From Ephemerocybe angulata (lineage: Eukaryota; Basidiomycota; Agaricomycetes; Agaricales; Psathyrellaceae), in assembly GCA_013368325.1 (NCBI GenBank), contig JAACJK010000169.1, forward strand, positions 434,001 to 498,000: DNA of 64,000 bases, in the 5' to 3' direction. The position numbers and the translations under genes are program-made. Below the pieces are notes generated by a model, which searched no databases, was not told the DNA's origin, and saw only the letters and a list, made by a program, of their open reading frames with translations. Positions 46,935 through 57,659 of this stretch are shown here, piece by piece; position 1 is the first letter of the stretch, and every line of letters begins with the position of its first letter.

Positions 46935-47700
46935 CCGCGTCTCCCCAGGCAAGCTCCGCTCTTTTTCAATAAGTTACCCGTAATATGGGTCGTGCAGAGT
47001 GTGAATAGATCGATATTTTTAGTTGTTGGGGTAGGTAGGCATGAGGGTGTTGTGGCCCCACTCCGTAAATACTAGTGAGAGAGAGAGGTATACTTCATAG
47101 TGTTCGCTTGTGGTGTCGCCGATGGATGTTAGTCGGATGTGACGCAGTCGAGGGACAGGTCAGGATGGACTCACTTGGCGGCGAACATCATGCCACTCAA
47201 TATTCAACACTTCTCGCGAGTCGCTTTTCGGCCTTGGCGGGATGTGGGGCATATGGGATGATGTCGCGTATTCCTGGACGCGTGTTAAAATACAAGACCT
47301 CGGAAGACAAGCCAGAGATGGTTTAAGATAAAAATATGACAGGTGCCTTCGTGATGGCTTACCTGGGTCCAGCTTCATTCCTGTTTGAAAGGGATGCGGA
47401 TAACGACGTTTGGGCGCTTAAGTGTGCCAAGACCGGGCCCGTGCGCAGAGTGGGAGAAGGAGATTATCTGGTCTCTTGCGATTGCTCTGATTTGGATGTG
47501 GTGGATATCTGGAACATCTTGATTCTTCCCATGGATTTAATCTCAGCGTGACTCTGACTCAGGCCCAGGGAGGACCCATCTATCCTAGGACCGATATACA
47601 TGGGCGCCTCTGGAGCGTGTGAACGCTTCGATTGATTTCATCACGATGCTTTCATTTGCCAACTCCCCGCATGCCTTCCTTCCTTCTTAACCAACACAGT
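46935..47700. repeat. upstream module of unit E; contains the empty site of the gag-only element
   Basis: 46940-47150 matches 34030-34260 joined directly to 35916-35970; the 1.66 kb element at 34260-35915 is absent here. 47260-47700 matches 36040-36480. Shared strings include AAGCTCCGCTCTTTTTCAAT and CTTCATAGTGTTCGCTTGTG. Confidence 0.85.
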
Positions 47701-47763
47701 CACCACCATCCTTGCCCTACCTCTCCATCTCTGACCTCCACCGACCCGATAGAATACGAAAGG

Positions 47764-48544
47764 AGAGCACGTTCCCTTCCCCTCTCTATCCACACAATGC
47801 GCTCGAGCCCTCCATCTACGAGCATAGCACAACCCTGCACCACACCAGCACGATCTGACCTACGCCAACACCCCCAACGCAGCCGAGCTTGTCTACGCCA
47901 AGGCATCCACGCCCAAGGAGGGTATCCCACGCCTGGCCTCCCTGAAGTTCAACGCCGGAGGTGAGTTCGCCCTTCCCCGCTATCAGATCGTGCATCGCCG
48001 CGTCATCCCCCACCGCCCCTATCCACATCTGATCTAATGCAATCTCCCCGCCCATCCCCTCCTCCATCATCTCGCAGGCCACAACCACTGCCTCTTCTAG
48101 GACCTCGCACCCTCCGCCGCCGCCAAAAAGGGCACTGGCGGCGTCCTCAAGGACGGCCCGCTCAAGTCTGCCATCGAGCAGGTCTGGAGCTCGCTCGACG
48201 CGCTCAAGAAGGAGTTCAACACCGCGACCCTTTGCATCCAGGGAAGCGGCTGGGGCTGGCTCGGGTACAACACTCAGACTAAGCGTCTTGAGATCGCGAC
48301 TACGCCCAACCAGGACCCCCTCCTCAGCCTCGTCCCTATCATTGGTGTTGATATCTGGGAGCACGCGTTCTACCTTCAGTATTTGAACGTTAAGCCCGAC
48401 GTGCGTCTTTCTGACTTCTGTTCATATCATTTGTGGGTGCTAATGTTATGGTGATTGTAGTATCTTAACGCTATCTGGAACGTCATCAATTTTGAGGAGG
48501 CTGAGGCCCGCCTCGTCGAAGCTTCCGGCAACTCCAAGCTCTAA
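47764..48544 (+). pseudogene. SOD copy E, broken
   Basis: The start codon is lost (ACGAAAGGAG replaces CAATGGAG of other copies). Exon 1 is frameshifted in the HHTKHH region. Exon 2 loses bases in FWKNLA (TTCTAGGACC), but from [13 protein letters not shown] through [18 protein letters not shown] and exon 3 ([16 protein letters not shown]) it is almost identical to the parent. Confidence 0.9.
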
Positions 48545-48685
48545 GCGCGATTGACCATCGGAGCGATGTACGAGCATGAAGAACATGAAGTGAAACTAAG
48601 CAAACATGTATAGTATACCTACAAAACCGTTGACAATGTCATGTGTGCCGTTGCGTAACCTAACCGTTTCTCCGTCAGTGTTCCT

Positions 48686-49343
48686 TCATCCTCGAACTTG
48701 GGTTGGACAGAATGGGGGTGAGCCTCGCTCGACAGACGGGATTTGGTGCATAGAAAATCTCGCTTTCCAACGCTGGAAGAGGCGCCTGAGCATGACGCGG
48801 ATTCCTGGACCCTTCCTCCCCTTTAGCGGGGCCTCCGATATATCCACGCCGGCCAACGCATCGTGGTCGTGACCGATATTGCCTGGGGTTGTAAGATCGC
48901 CGACTTGCGTTTGGTACAATAATCCTGGTGGGGAACGTGACTGGTCGTAAGTATAGTGTTTATGCGAGGGGGAGGCGAGATAGTGGGTAAAACTCACCAC
49001 CGTTTTGCCTGTCCTCCGAAACATCCGGACAACCAAGTGCGTTGTGGTCGTGACGGATATTCCCTCGCGTTGTAAGATCATCGACTTGCGTTTGGTACAA
49101 TAATCCTGGGGGAAACGTGGCTCGTCATTAGCATAGTGCTGATGCGAAGAGGAGGCGGAAGAGATCGTAAAACTCGCCATGGTTCGCGCCGAAGTTTACG
49201 TTGCCCGCCTGGTGGAAGTGGTATGACGTCGAGCGCACGACGATGATATGCTGTGCTGCGCGTGGGTGGGGGATGGTGTGGTCTGTGCCAGTGAGGTGCT
49301 GTGGCGACTCTGTGAGGTATGTAGGGACGTTTTTATCTTGCAT
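48686..49343 (-). CDS. GNV family protein E, exon 2 duplicated
   Basis: Exons 49343-49178, 49105-48998 and 48924-48686 with introns of 72 and 73 nt give 170 residues, all junctions phase 1. Exon 1 has HIIVVRSTSYHFHQA and GNVNFGANHG. Then exon 2 appears twice: first GLLYQTQVDDLTTRGNIRHD ending SEDRQNG, then GLLYQTQVGDLTTPGNIGHD continuing to MLRRLFQRWKARF. The two copies and the intron before each are very similar, so a tandem exon-intron duplication occurred and stayed in frame. The first donor is GCGAGT (a GC-AG intron) where relatives have GTGAGT; if it is not used, the gene fails. Faces SOD copy E, 141 bp between stops. Confidence 0.65.
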
Positions 49344-49399
49344 TGCAGGGAAGGGTGGGGGATGGGGCAGACTGTGGATGGGTGAGCGAAGGAATTATT

Positions 49400-50190
49400 T
49401 ATGATTATTTAAAAGCGTGGTGGCGTCGGGGTAGCCTCGTTCCCAACGCCGAATCGGGAAGTAACTGCTCGGAAAATCCGGATGGCGCTACGGGCGCGGA
49501 TCTCCCCAGGAAATGTTCCTAAAAAGGAAGGGGGACGAGACTACGGAGAAGTTGAGAGGAGAGAGATGAGTATGTTCCACGAATGCAAGGAGTTGATCGG
49601 GATTGATGCCTGAATGAAGCCGTATTGCAACAAGATTTTAGTAAAGACTGAAACGCACACCCTCAAGCTCGTTAAAAAAAAACCTTCCAATCTGCTTCCA
49701 AAAATCCACCTTCCCTCCTCGACCGTCGTCTGACGCGCCTAATACCCCGCCGCGGATATGCGTTGCACTCCTCATAATGCGTTGTGATAGTAGTAGATAC
49801 CCGTCTCCACCTCGACCTGTCATATGTGATGCAGAATGACCATGGTACTGGCCGCAGTGCCCACAAAGAACCTGGTCGCATTCAGCTTGACCGCTCCAGC
49901 TAAGTACCAGGATGAGGAGGAGAATTGACACTGCCTTGGTATATCGCGACCACATGCACAAATACTAAACGACGTCAGCACGCCTTGATTAGCGCCCGAA
50001 TGCACTCCTCATGTTCAGGGATCCTGAGGAGGCTGAAGAACGTCCTATATCTTTCTGTTACTCACTCTTGGCCACTTGATGATATGATCCAGGCGACGTA
50101 CACGTCAAGATCGACTGACTTGGAAGTTGGGGGTGAGCATCATGCCACTGCGATCTTTGAAACTTCAAGTGAGTAGGTTTGAATTCGGCC
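49400..50190. other. spacer between units E and F
   Basis: No gene recognised; small open frames on both strands lack any family feature. Confidence 0.5.
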
Positions 50191-50509
50191 TTGTTCAAAC
50201 CATGAGATAAGATATGACACCTGCTTTTGTGATCGAATACCTGGGTCCGACTTCACTATGGAGGACAATGCTTGGCGTGTGTGGGCGCTTAAATTCGCCA
50301 AGACCAGGCCCGTGCGCAATGTGCGGGTAGAACAGCCGATGCCGCTCTTGGTCCGATTTGGACGTCGAACGTGTGAACACTTCGATTGATGTCACGGTTG
50401 CCCCAATCCTACATGCTTGCATTCCTTCTCAACCACCACCACCAGGTCACCGCCATGCGTGCCCCGCCTTCCTATCCCTCACCCCTCCCCCCGAACTGAT
50501 AGCATAGCG

Positions 50510-51296
50510 ATGGAGACCAAGTCCTCCCCCCGCCTCTGGGTACACGATTGGCTCGAACCTCACACCTTTTAGCGAGTCATGACGCTGCACCACACCAAAC
50601 ACAACCAGACCTCCGTCAACGCCCCAACTCCGCAGAGAGAACCTATACCAAGGCCTCCACGCCCAAGCAGGGCATCACCCTACAAACCATTATCAACTTC
50701 AATAGCAGAGGTGAGTTCTCCTTTCCGTCCTCCCCGCTGTCAGATCGTGCTTCGCGTTGCCGCGTCATCGCCCCTTTCCTATCATGCAATCTAATATAAT
50801 TTCTCTCCCATTCCTTCTCGCAGGTCAGAGCAGCCCTCCCTCTTCTGGAAGAACCTCGCGTCCTCCGCCGCCGCCAGCAAGGGCAACGGCGGCGTCCTCA
50901 AGGACGGCCCGCTCAAGTCCGTCATAGAGCAGGTCTGGGGCTCGCTCGACGCGCTCAAGAAGGAGTTCAACACCGCGACCCTCGGCATCCTGGGCAGCGG
51001 CTGGGGCTGGCTCGGGTACAACACCCAGATCAATCGTCTTGAAATCTCCACCACTCCGAACCAGGGCGCCTTAGTCAACCTCGTCCCCACCATCGGCGTC
51101 GATATCTGGGAGCATGCTTTCTACTTGCAGTACTTGAACGTTAAGCCCGACGTGCGTTAGCGATTTTTTCCTTTCTATCTGTTGTTGCTGTTGAACTGGT
51201 ATCATTGTGTAGTACCTCAATGCTATCTGGAACGTTATCAACTTCGAGGAGATGGAGGCCCACCTCGTCGAGGCTTCGGGCTCCTCCAAGCTCTAA
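50510..51296 (+). pseudogene. SOD copy F, broken
   Basis: Exon 1 keeps [16 protein letters not shown] then shifts frame; the normal start region is degraded. Exon 2 starts out of frame, so GHINHSLFW with a metal-ligand His is lost, though [20 protein letters not shown] to [18 protein letters not shown] and exon 3 are well kept. The GTGCGT donor of the second intron is intact. Confidence 0.9.
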
Positions 51297-51427
51297 GTGC
51301 GATCACGCCAATGAATACAATGTGCGAACCAACGTGAAGGAGGTGAAACCAATTATACATGTATAGTATTCTTACGAGTCCACTGACAATGCCATATGTG
51401 CTGTTGCGTAACCTAGCCTCGTCTCTG

Positions 51428-52046
51428 TCACAGTCCAGTCATTCCTTGATCCTTGAGCCAAGGTTGGAGGGAAGAGGGGGAACCTGGCGATCTGCCTCTG
51501 GTTCGGCGAGCAGAAATTCCTTCTTTCCATTGCTGGAAGAGTCCCCGCAGCATCGTGTGGATCCCTAGACCTTTCCTCTTCTTTCGGGTGCCCTCCGATG
51601 TTTTCGGGCTTTCCAGGCTTGCCATGTCCCGACGAGGGCAACCCTCATGATTAACACTCCCCCTCCTCCGAATGTCGTCGACTTCCTCTTGGTATAGTGC
51701 TCCTAGAGGAGTGACCCGGTCGTCGATAATGTGTTGACACAAGGCAATGCAGAACATAACACTCACCATAGTTCGCACCAAAATTGACATTGCCGGCTTG
51801 ATGGATGTGGTATGACGTCGAGCATACGACGATGATGTGTTGCGCTGCGACGTGAGGGTGCGGTATCGTGTACTCTGTGCCATTGATATGCTGTGGCGAG
51901 TCTGTTGTGTGGTTATCGAGGTTCTGGTGGACGTTTGTAAGGGTATTTTTGTGTTGCATAGTCTGAGGTGGGAGGGGAAGTACGATCGGTTGGTGGGGGA
52001 AAGGAGCCTTTATGATACTACGTGCAAAGGTGTCTGCGGCATCCAT
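51428..52046 (-). CDS. GNV family protein F
   Basis: Exons 52046-51767 and 51702-51428 with a 64 nt GTGAGT...CTAG intron in phase 1 give 184 residues. Core: HIIVVCSTSYHIHQA then GNVNFGANYG; exon 2 GALYQEEVDDIRRRGSVNHE, TSEGTRKKRKGLGIH and TMLRGLFQQWKEGI, followed by a longer Ser/Pro/Arg tail. The N-terminal extension (MDAADTFARSIIKAPF) is unique to this copy. Faces SOD copy F, 131 bp between stops. Confidence 0.7.
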
Positions 52047-52049
52047 AGT

Positions 52050-53200
52050 TGAGGTTAAAATCCCAGTTGCGTCAAATAGTCTTCCTTACCTATAAATCAC
52101 GTACGTTAGGGCGAAGTGCTGTCTGGTTAACATATTGACGCCGCCTGTCAGCGTCTTCTTTCTTTCACAAAAGATTCTGGTACGAAACTTCTGTTTTGAG
52201 TAATCTGTTCATTTGGACTGTTGTAGATCCGGTCTTGTGGTTCTTCAGGAATCCAAAGAAGCTATTCGCGTCGGGGGATTCGATTGCATATCTAAGACGG
52301 CATCATTGAGCTAGCGGAGTGATGCTCTGGTTTGGGGTGCTCCTGCTGGTAATGAGACAAGGGTACGATGGGAGATTGGCATGAGTGGGAGCTTACATAT
52401 CTCAGAAACTTTTTAGAAGTATTGACAACACCTTGGGGCCAACTCCACGTCCCCTCATCCATAATCAAGGTCTTCAGAGCAAGCGGCCAGCTTTGAATAT
52501 GGCTCTTGAGTCTAATAAACACGGCGGGCAGCAGCCTATCCTGTCCATAGAGCCATGTTCTCATGAGGCACCGAGGTGAACACGAGGATTATGCGTGGGC
52601 TGGCTGGTCCGTCAGACATGGTAACTTCACTTAATAGACTTTAACTTCCACAATCCAGCCACTTGATCAACACGTTTGTGCCTCATTCCATTCGACAGCC
52701 AGATGTCCGCCGTGAAAGGACGAACCGATGCAAGCAAGTTTGTCATTTCCTACACCGCTCGACTCATGGACGTACTTTTTGAAAAGATCGTTCCCGATGT
52801 TCAGGAGCCAGTGGGCTGATACAAGACTGGAGAGAAACATTGGGCAAAAACCAAGCGCTGTAACGAGGTAATACACTTGACGTGTTTGGGCGCCTAAATT
52901 TGGCGAGACCGGGTCCGTGCGCGATATGGGAGAAGAAGTGCGCCTGGATCGCTGTGATTGCTCTGATTTAAACGGAGTGGGTCTCTGGAATATCCTCCTA
53001 TAGATTATTTTTAGATATATTGTGCCTGGAGGCTCAGTGAGTCCGCGGGCTGGGGCGCAGTGGGAACGTGTGCAATTGATGCCATCAAGCTGCTTTCAAC
53101 CCCAGGACCCGCGTGCCTTCCTTCCTTCATAACTACCACAGCGAGGTCACCACCATGCATATCCTTCCCGTCCCTTCACCCGCCCCTCGAGCTGAAAGAG
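52050..53200. other. spacer before SOD copy G
   Basis: No gene recognised. 52880-53130 is a decayed unit upstream module (TTTGGGCGCCTAAATTTGGC, then a GTGATTGCTCTGATTTAAAC-like string). Confidence 0.5.
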
Positions 53201-53205
53201 TAGCA

Positions 53206-53800
53206 ATGGAGCGTAGGTTCTCCGAGTCTCCCTTCACCTTTATTCACAAGATGCGCTCGAGGTCCCATCATGACGCTGCTTGGACGCTGTACGCAACCGG
53301 AAGTACCCTCACACCCTGAACGTCACCGACGCAGCTTGCACCAAGGCCTTCACCCAGTTCAACAGCAGAGGTGAGTCCTCCCCAAGCCCTCCCGAGCATC
53401 CCCGCTATCCATGTCACCAGCGCCGTCGGCCGCGTCATCGCAATCGCCAGCCTCGTCCACTTCTGATCTCATCCAATCATCGACCTGTAGGTCATATCCG
53501 GCACTCTCTCTCCTCAGTCTCCTGTAAGAGAACCTAGTACCCTTCGCCGCCGCCAGCAAGGGCACAGGCGGCATTCTCAGGGACGGCCCTCTAGAGACCG
53601 CGATCAGACCTGCTAAGAAGCCTGGGCTCGCTTGCTCGATGAAGAGCTCATCACTACGACCCTCGGCGTTGAGGAACGGGGCTGGCTTGTGCACTGAGAT
53701 TGCCAGCACCCCGAACTGGGAGCCCCTGCAGTATGCTCAGCCCTCGTCCCCATCATCGGCGTCGATATTCGGGAGTATGCCTTCTATCTTCAGTGGTTGA
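53206..53800 (+). pseudogene. SOD copy G1, highly decayed
   Basis: Pieces in order: an ATGGAG start-like region, the TTCAACAGCAGAG|GTGAG exon 1 end, CCGCCGCCAGCAAGGGCACA and GGCGTCGATATTCGGGAGTA (from VDIWEH). Ligand residues and frame are lost. Confidence 0.8.
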
Positions 53801-53829
53801 ACGTCATGACCCCCGCCAACCCTTATCGA

Positions 53830-54361
53830 AGAGCAAGGGAAAGCAGGTTTCTTCCCCTACTATGGTCCTACGATGTGCTCGAGCCTTACATCACCGATTA
53901 GATTATGATCTTGCACCACACCAAGCACCCTCGGACTCATTCAATGTCTCCGAGGGGCGCTTTGCCCATTCTCCCGCGATCACATCCCCCACCCCGTCGT
54001 CGTGCGTGCCACCGCCCACCCGGCCCACACCCGTCCCCAACCCCATCTCCATCTCAGGAGAACCTCCTCGTCCACCGGAGGCAACCTCAAGGACGACCTG
54101 CTCAGGGCGCGATCGAGCAGTCTGGGGCTCGCTCGAGCCGCTCAAGGCGATCAACGCTGCGAAGGTCGGCATTCTGGGTATTGCGACCACGCCGAACCAA
54201 GGCCCACGTCTCAGCCTCGTGCTCCTTGGTGGCTGAATGTTGAGGCTGATGCGCGTCACTCGCTGTTTAGCTTGTGCCTCAGTGCGGTCTCGAACGTTAT
54301 CAACTTCGGAATGGCCAAGACGAAGACCCGCTTCCGTCAAGGCTTCCGCCCCAAGTTCTAA
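53830..54361 (+). pseudogene. SOD copy G2, highly decayed
   Basis: A second fragment directly after G1: TACGATGTGCTCGAGCCTTA (exon 1), an in-frame TAG, LHHTKHP, then scattered exon 2 pieces (GCGATCGAGCAGTCTGGGGC, ACCACGCCGAACCAAGGCCC) and AACGTTATCAACTTCGGAAT from exon 3. It ends 112 bp before the stop codon of the SRPK-like gene, in the slot where other units have GNV. Confidence 0.8.
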
Positions 54362-54473
54362 GCACAACATCGAACATGTATGGTATCCTACGATTCGATT
54401 GGCAATGCAGTGTACCGTTGCCTAAAGATGCACGATACGTGGTACAAGTGAAGAGGAAGGTGTGTGAACGCGC

Positions 54474-55826
54474 TTAGTCGTCGATGTAGCAGCAAGAGCA
54501 CTGAGCGCCCTCTTCTACCCATCCATCGACTTGCAATTCCGTAGCTGAAGCCCGACCGGCAGGATCGAATACGAGACACTTGCGAAGGAAGCTGTGTGCC
54601 GCGGAGGCCTCGGTCTCTCTGAGAGTCTGTTTCAGGCGATGCTCTAAAGATTCAGTGGAAGTGGTTGCATTTGGAAAGGCTTGGACGTTTGTATCTCCCA
54701 GCCATGTGTCAGGTATTTTGTCTTGCAGAATATTCCGAATTTCAGCTAGACGTTCGGCCGGGGTACCTGCTGAGGTAAAGAGCGGCTTGCCCGTCAGGAG
54801 TTGGAAGACCTGATCGGGAATTGGAATTAGTTCGGCAGAGAGACGTTGATGTGACTGGAATTCTACTTACGAGGCACCCAAGCATCCAGATGTCAGTCGA
54901 GAGTCCGCAGGTAGGATTTCCCAGAAGGGTCTCTGGAGCAGAACTATAATCGAGCCCACTCTCAGGTGCACACGGTGGGACTCGAGCTGTACACCATCGA
55001 CATTTGGGTCAGTTTTGAATGGAGAAGTAGATCCCGACACGTACCATGTCCAAAGCCAGCAAGAAGTAGCATCCACCTGGATACGTCGCTCATAGGCTCA
55101 TCCCACTCAACCTTGTAGTTAGCGAGAGGCTGTGCCCGGACGGCGGGGATGCCGTTGATGATCTGAGTCTTGGGTGGAGGGCTCTCCGCGAGGTGATTCT
55201 GTAAGTCATTCTCGTATGTGGAAGGCCAGAACTTCAGGTTCTCCAGCCTGACGCCTGAGAACAAAACAGCCGAGGTCAGTTGGTCAGAATAAACATGGAT
55301 CTAAGTAGACTTCTCACTTACCCGCGTGCATGACGTTCTCAGCGTGAAGTGCTTCGAGGGTTTCGAGGATAACAGAAGTCGTTTTTTGGACGACGTGAAC
55401 CGGGAGTCCAGCGCGTCCACTATCGGCAGCATCCCACGCCAGTTCGGAGAAGGGTAGCCCATACGCGCTCATAACCAGACACAGATGCTCTCCATGCACA
55501 CTTTCCTCCCAAAAGCTCCCACGAAAATTGGGAAAATCGATATCTCTTCCCGCCTGTGAGACCTCCTTTTGCAGGACAGGAAGCAGAGTGGCTTCCACGT
55601 CTCTGGATTTCGCGACGGTGAAGGCTTGGATCGCCCAATACACGGGTTTGGTGGCGTCAGGAATGAATTTCTCTTGGGCGAGCCATGTGGAGGACCTGGG
55701 GCCCCAGCCGAGCTTGCGGACGATGGTGTATCTTCCTCCGTCGAGGGGCTGGGCGATGTCGGCGGGGAGGTAGCCAAAGCCGTCTGCGGCAGAGGGGTCG
55801 AGTGGTTCTTCGGGGAATGAGCTCAT
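54474..55826 (-). CDS. SRPK-like pseudokinase
   Basis: Four exons (55826-55322, 55254-55045, 54986-54871, 54809-54474; introns 58-67 nt) keep one frame for 388 residues. The fold is an SRPK-type kinase: the loop LGWGPRSSTWLA (39-50), HLCLVMSAYGLPFSEL, LETLEALHAENVMH, an APE motif in DYSSAPETLLG, TDIWMLGCL, and CLVFDPAGRASATEL at the end. All three catalytic positions are replaced: the VAIK Lys is Gln67 (WAIQ), the HRD Asp is Gly169 (HAGVRLEN), and the DFG Asp is Gly235 (GFGHG). The structural motifs are retained, so this is read as an intact pseudokinase with a possible binding or scaffold role, not a decayed gene. Confidence 0.88.
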
Positions 55827-55829
55827 CGT

Positions 55830-56700
55830 TCTGCACGGCGAGTGGTGCGAGTAAGTTTCAAGGCGAGAGGGTCTGATTCAAGGAGATGGGCGAGAGGGAT
55901 AGTATGTAGGTAGGACTGTGTTGTGATTCGCGAAGGTTGGAGATGGGAGTCCGTATGCCAGGAATTCGCGACAGATAACGCGTGTTGAGCTCGGGTTTGA
56001 GGCTCTACTACTGATATAGTGGCGCGAGATGATCGGGTGGAGAACCACGCCTCGGGCTGCGGGGTGGTGCACCCATCGATCAAAATTACGCAAAATGATA
56101 GGACAGGAGACACCTCGTTTTCTACAATAGATGTGTTGCTAGAGAAGATGACCATGACCATGAAGAGAGAATACCAGACATACCCGAAGCGTGGCCCTAG
56201 AGTGGTGTCGCATAAGATTCCAGTGCGGCTTTTAGACTGCTCATCAACGAATGTTCTTTGAATCATCTTTAAGGTTTGATAGCATTGCCTAGACCACAGA
56301 AAAGTGATTTCCGATGATAAGTCTAGATTGTCCATAAAGCCCCCAACGCAAGGTCAGGCCTGGTGAGGCACATATGAACCGTCGCTAGCCACAGCCTGGA
56401 ACACCGCCAATGAAATACAAACATTCCTGACCCCCGGAGAGTCGGCAAGAGGCATCCAATTAAAGCAATTTTCGGATGTAAAAACAATGAAGGCTACTTT
56501 ATTAGAGGCCGGTCGAATCATAAATCCTTCTCTATTCAACACCGATAAGTTCGTTCTCAGAAGTAATTACAATCAGTGAAAACGTTAACGCAAGTGGCCT
56601 TTACACCCGACGGTCTCTCCTCTCAACCCGAGGTCACACTGAAGTGAGCAAACTATTCTGGTGCCTCCAACAACATACCGTACACGACTCAAGAAGTTTA
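55830..56700. other. no recognisable gene
   Basis: A minus-strand open frame (55823-56335) overlaps the upstream side of the kinase-like gene but has no family feature and no start logic with it. Confidence 0.5.
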
Positions 56701-56724
56701 CGCTCCTCAAACTGGTAAGAAATG

Positions 56725-56732
56725 TATAAAAG
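56725..56732 (+). promoter_or_regulatory. TATA box of the 56839 gene
   Basis: TATAAAAG about 110 bp upstream of the ATG at 56839. Confidence 0.65.
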
Positions 56733-56838
56733 GAGGAGGACTACCTTGCCAAAGTCTTCACGGCTGGTCCGCTTACACCACTCACTCAATTCTATCTACC
56801 ACCGAAGCGCTGGTCGCACCTTACCTTTACTTGCCATC

Positions 56839-57652
56839 ATGCAGTTCTTATCCTTCAGAAACGCTTTTCTCGCCCTCGCCACGGTTTGCCTTATTAATTT
56901 CACCTTCGCCTTGCCTTTGTTGTAAGTTACATCCAGGATATGATCTGGTGCCAATTAATATGCGATGCTTACATCTGGGCGCAGGCGGAATAAAAACAAT
57001 GATCTTGTCGGTCGAGATTATGGTTCAGATGCCCTAACGACGTTGGTTGGGAGAGACAATGACTTCCACTCCCGATCGCTTTCCCAGCGAGACCTATGGC
57101 GTGGTACCGACTCGCGCGTGTACACTCGGTCTCCCAATGGACTCCAGTCGCTCGAGGAAGCCCTGCTCGAAACTCGCAAGAACCACCCAATCAGGGTCAC
57201 AGCGAAGGCTAAACAAGATATCAAGAATATGTTGCCGCCGAACCACACTAGGCAGGACTACAAGAATGCAAAGCAGTGGCACAGGGATCAAGTTCAGCCC
57301 CATATGAACGCGCATGGCGCTACTTCGGCCACCATCAAGTCAGTGCCACCATCCATAGTTCTGCCCATCGCGATGCTCGTTAATTGCTGATCGGCCTTTC
57401 ATTTAGGCGAGGAGCCCATTCAGGAGGATTTAATCGTCATGCGCCCCCACACATCACGGCTAAGTTGAAGGGACCGAACGGGGTTATTCATACACAGTAC
57501 ACGAACTCGAAGGGCCAGCGCAGAACGGCGGTATGTACACGCTTGCCAAATCTTAATATTACTCTTCTTATTAGCCCCTACAGGATCAACACCATGTTTC
57601 CGTTCATGGGGCTCCGCATGGGGCCACGATACCCCACACTGGACCTCACTGA
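56839..57652 (+). CDS. small secreted His-rich protein
   Basis: Four exons (56839-56921, 56985-57338, 57407-57530, 57584-57652; introns 53-68 nt) join without frame conflict to 209 residues. Residues 1-24 form a signal peptide (hydrophobic AFLALATVCLINFTFA). The mature part has an internal near-repeat (NDLVGRDYGS and TTLVGRDNDF), then a helical, basic stretch (SLEEALLETRKNHPIRV, KAKQDIKNMLPPNH) and a His/Gly-rich C-terminus (DQHHVSVHGAPHGATIPH). No known domain. The His-rich tail could bind metal. Secreted effector-type or wall-associated roles are possible; neither is shown. Confidence 0.75.
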
Positions 57653-57659
57653 TGGCTGA

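Noticed and set aside
50510..51296. SOD copy F as a functional gene
   Set aside because: Exons 2 and 3 look good, but exon 2 begins out of frame and the first exon is degraded, so metal ligands are missing.
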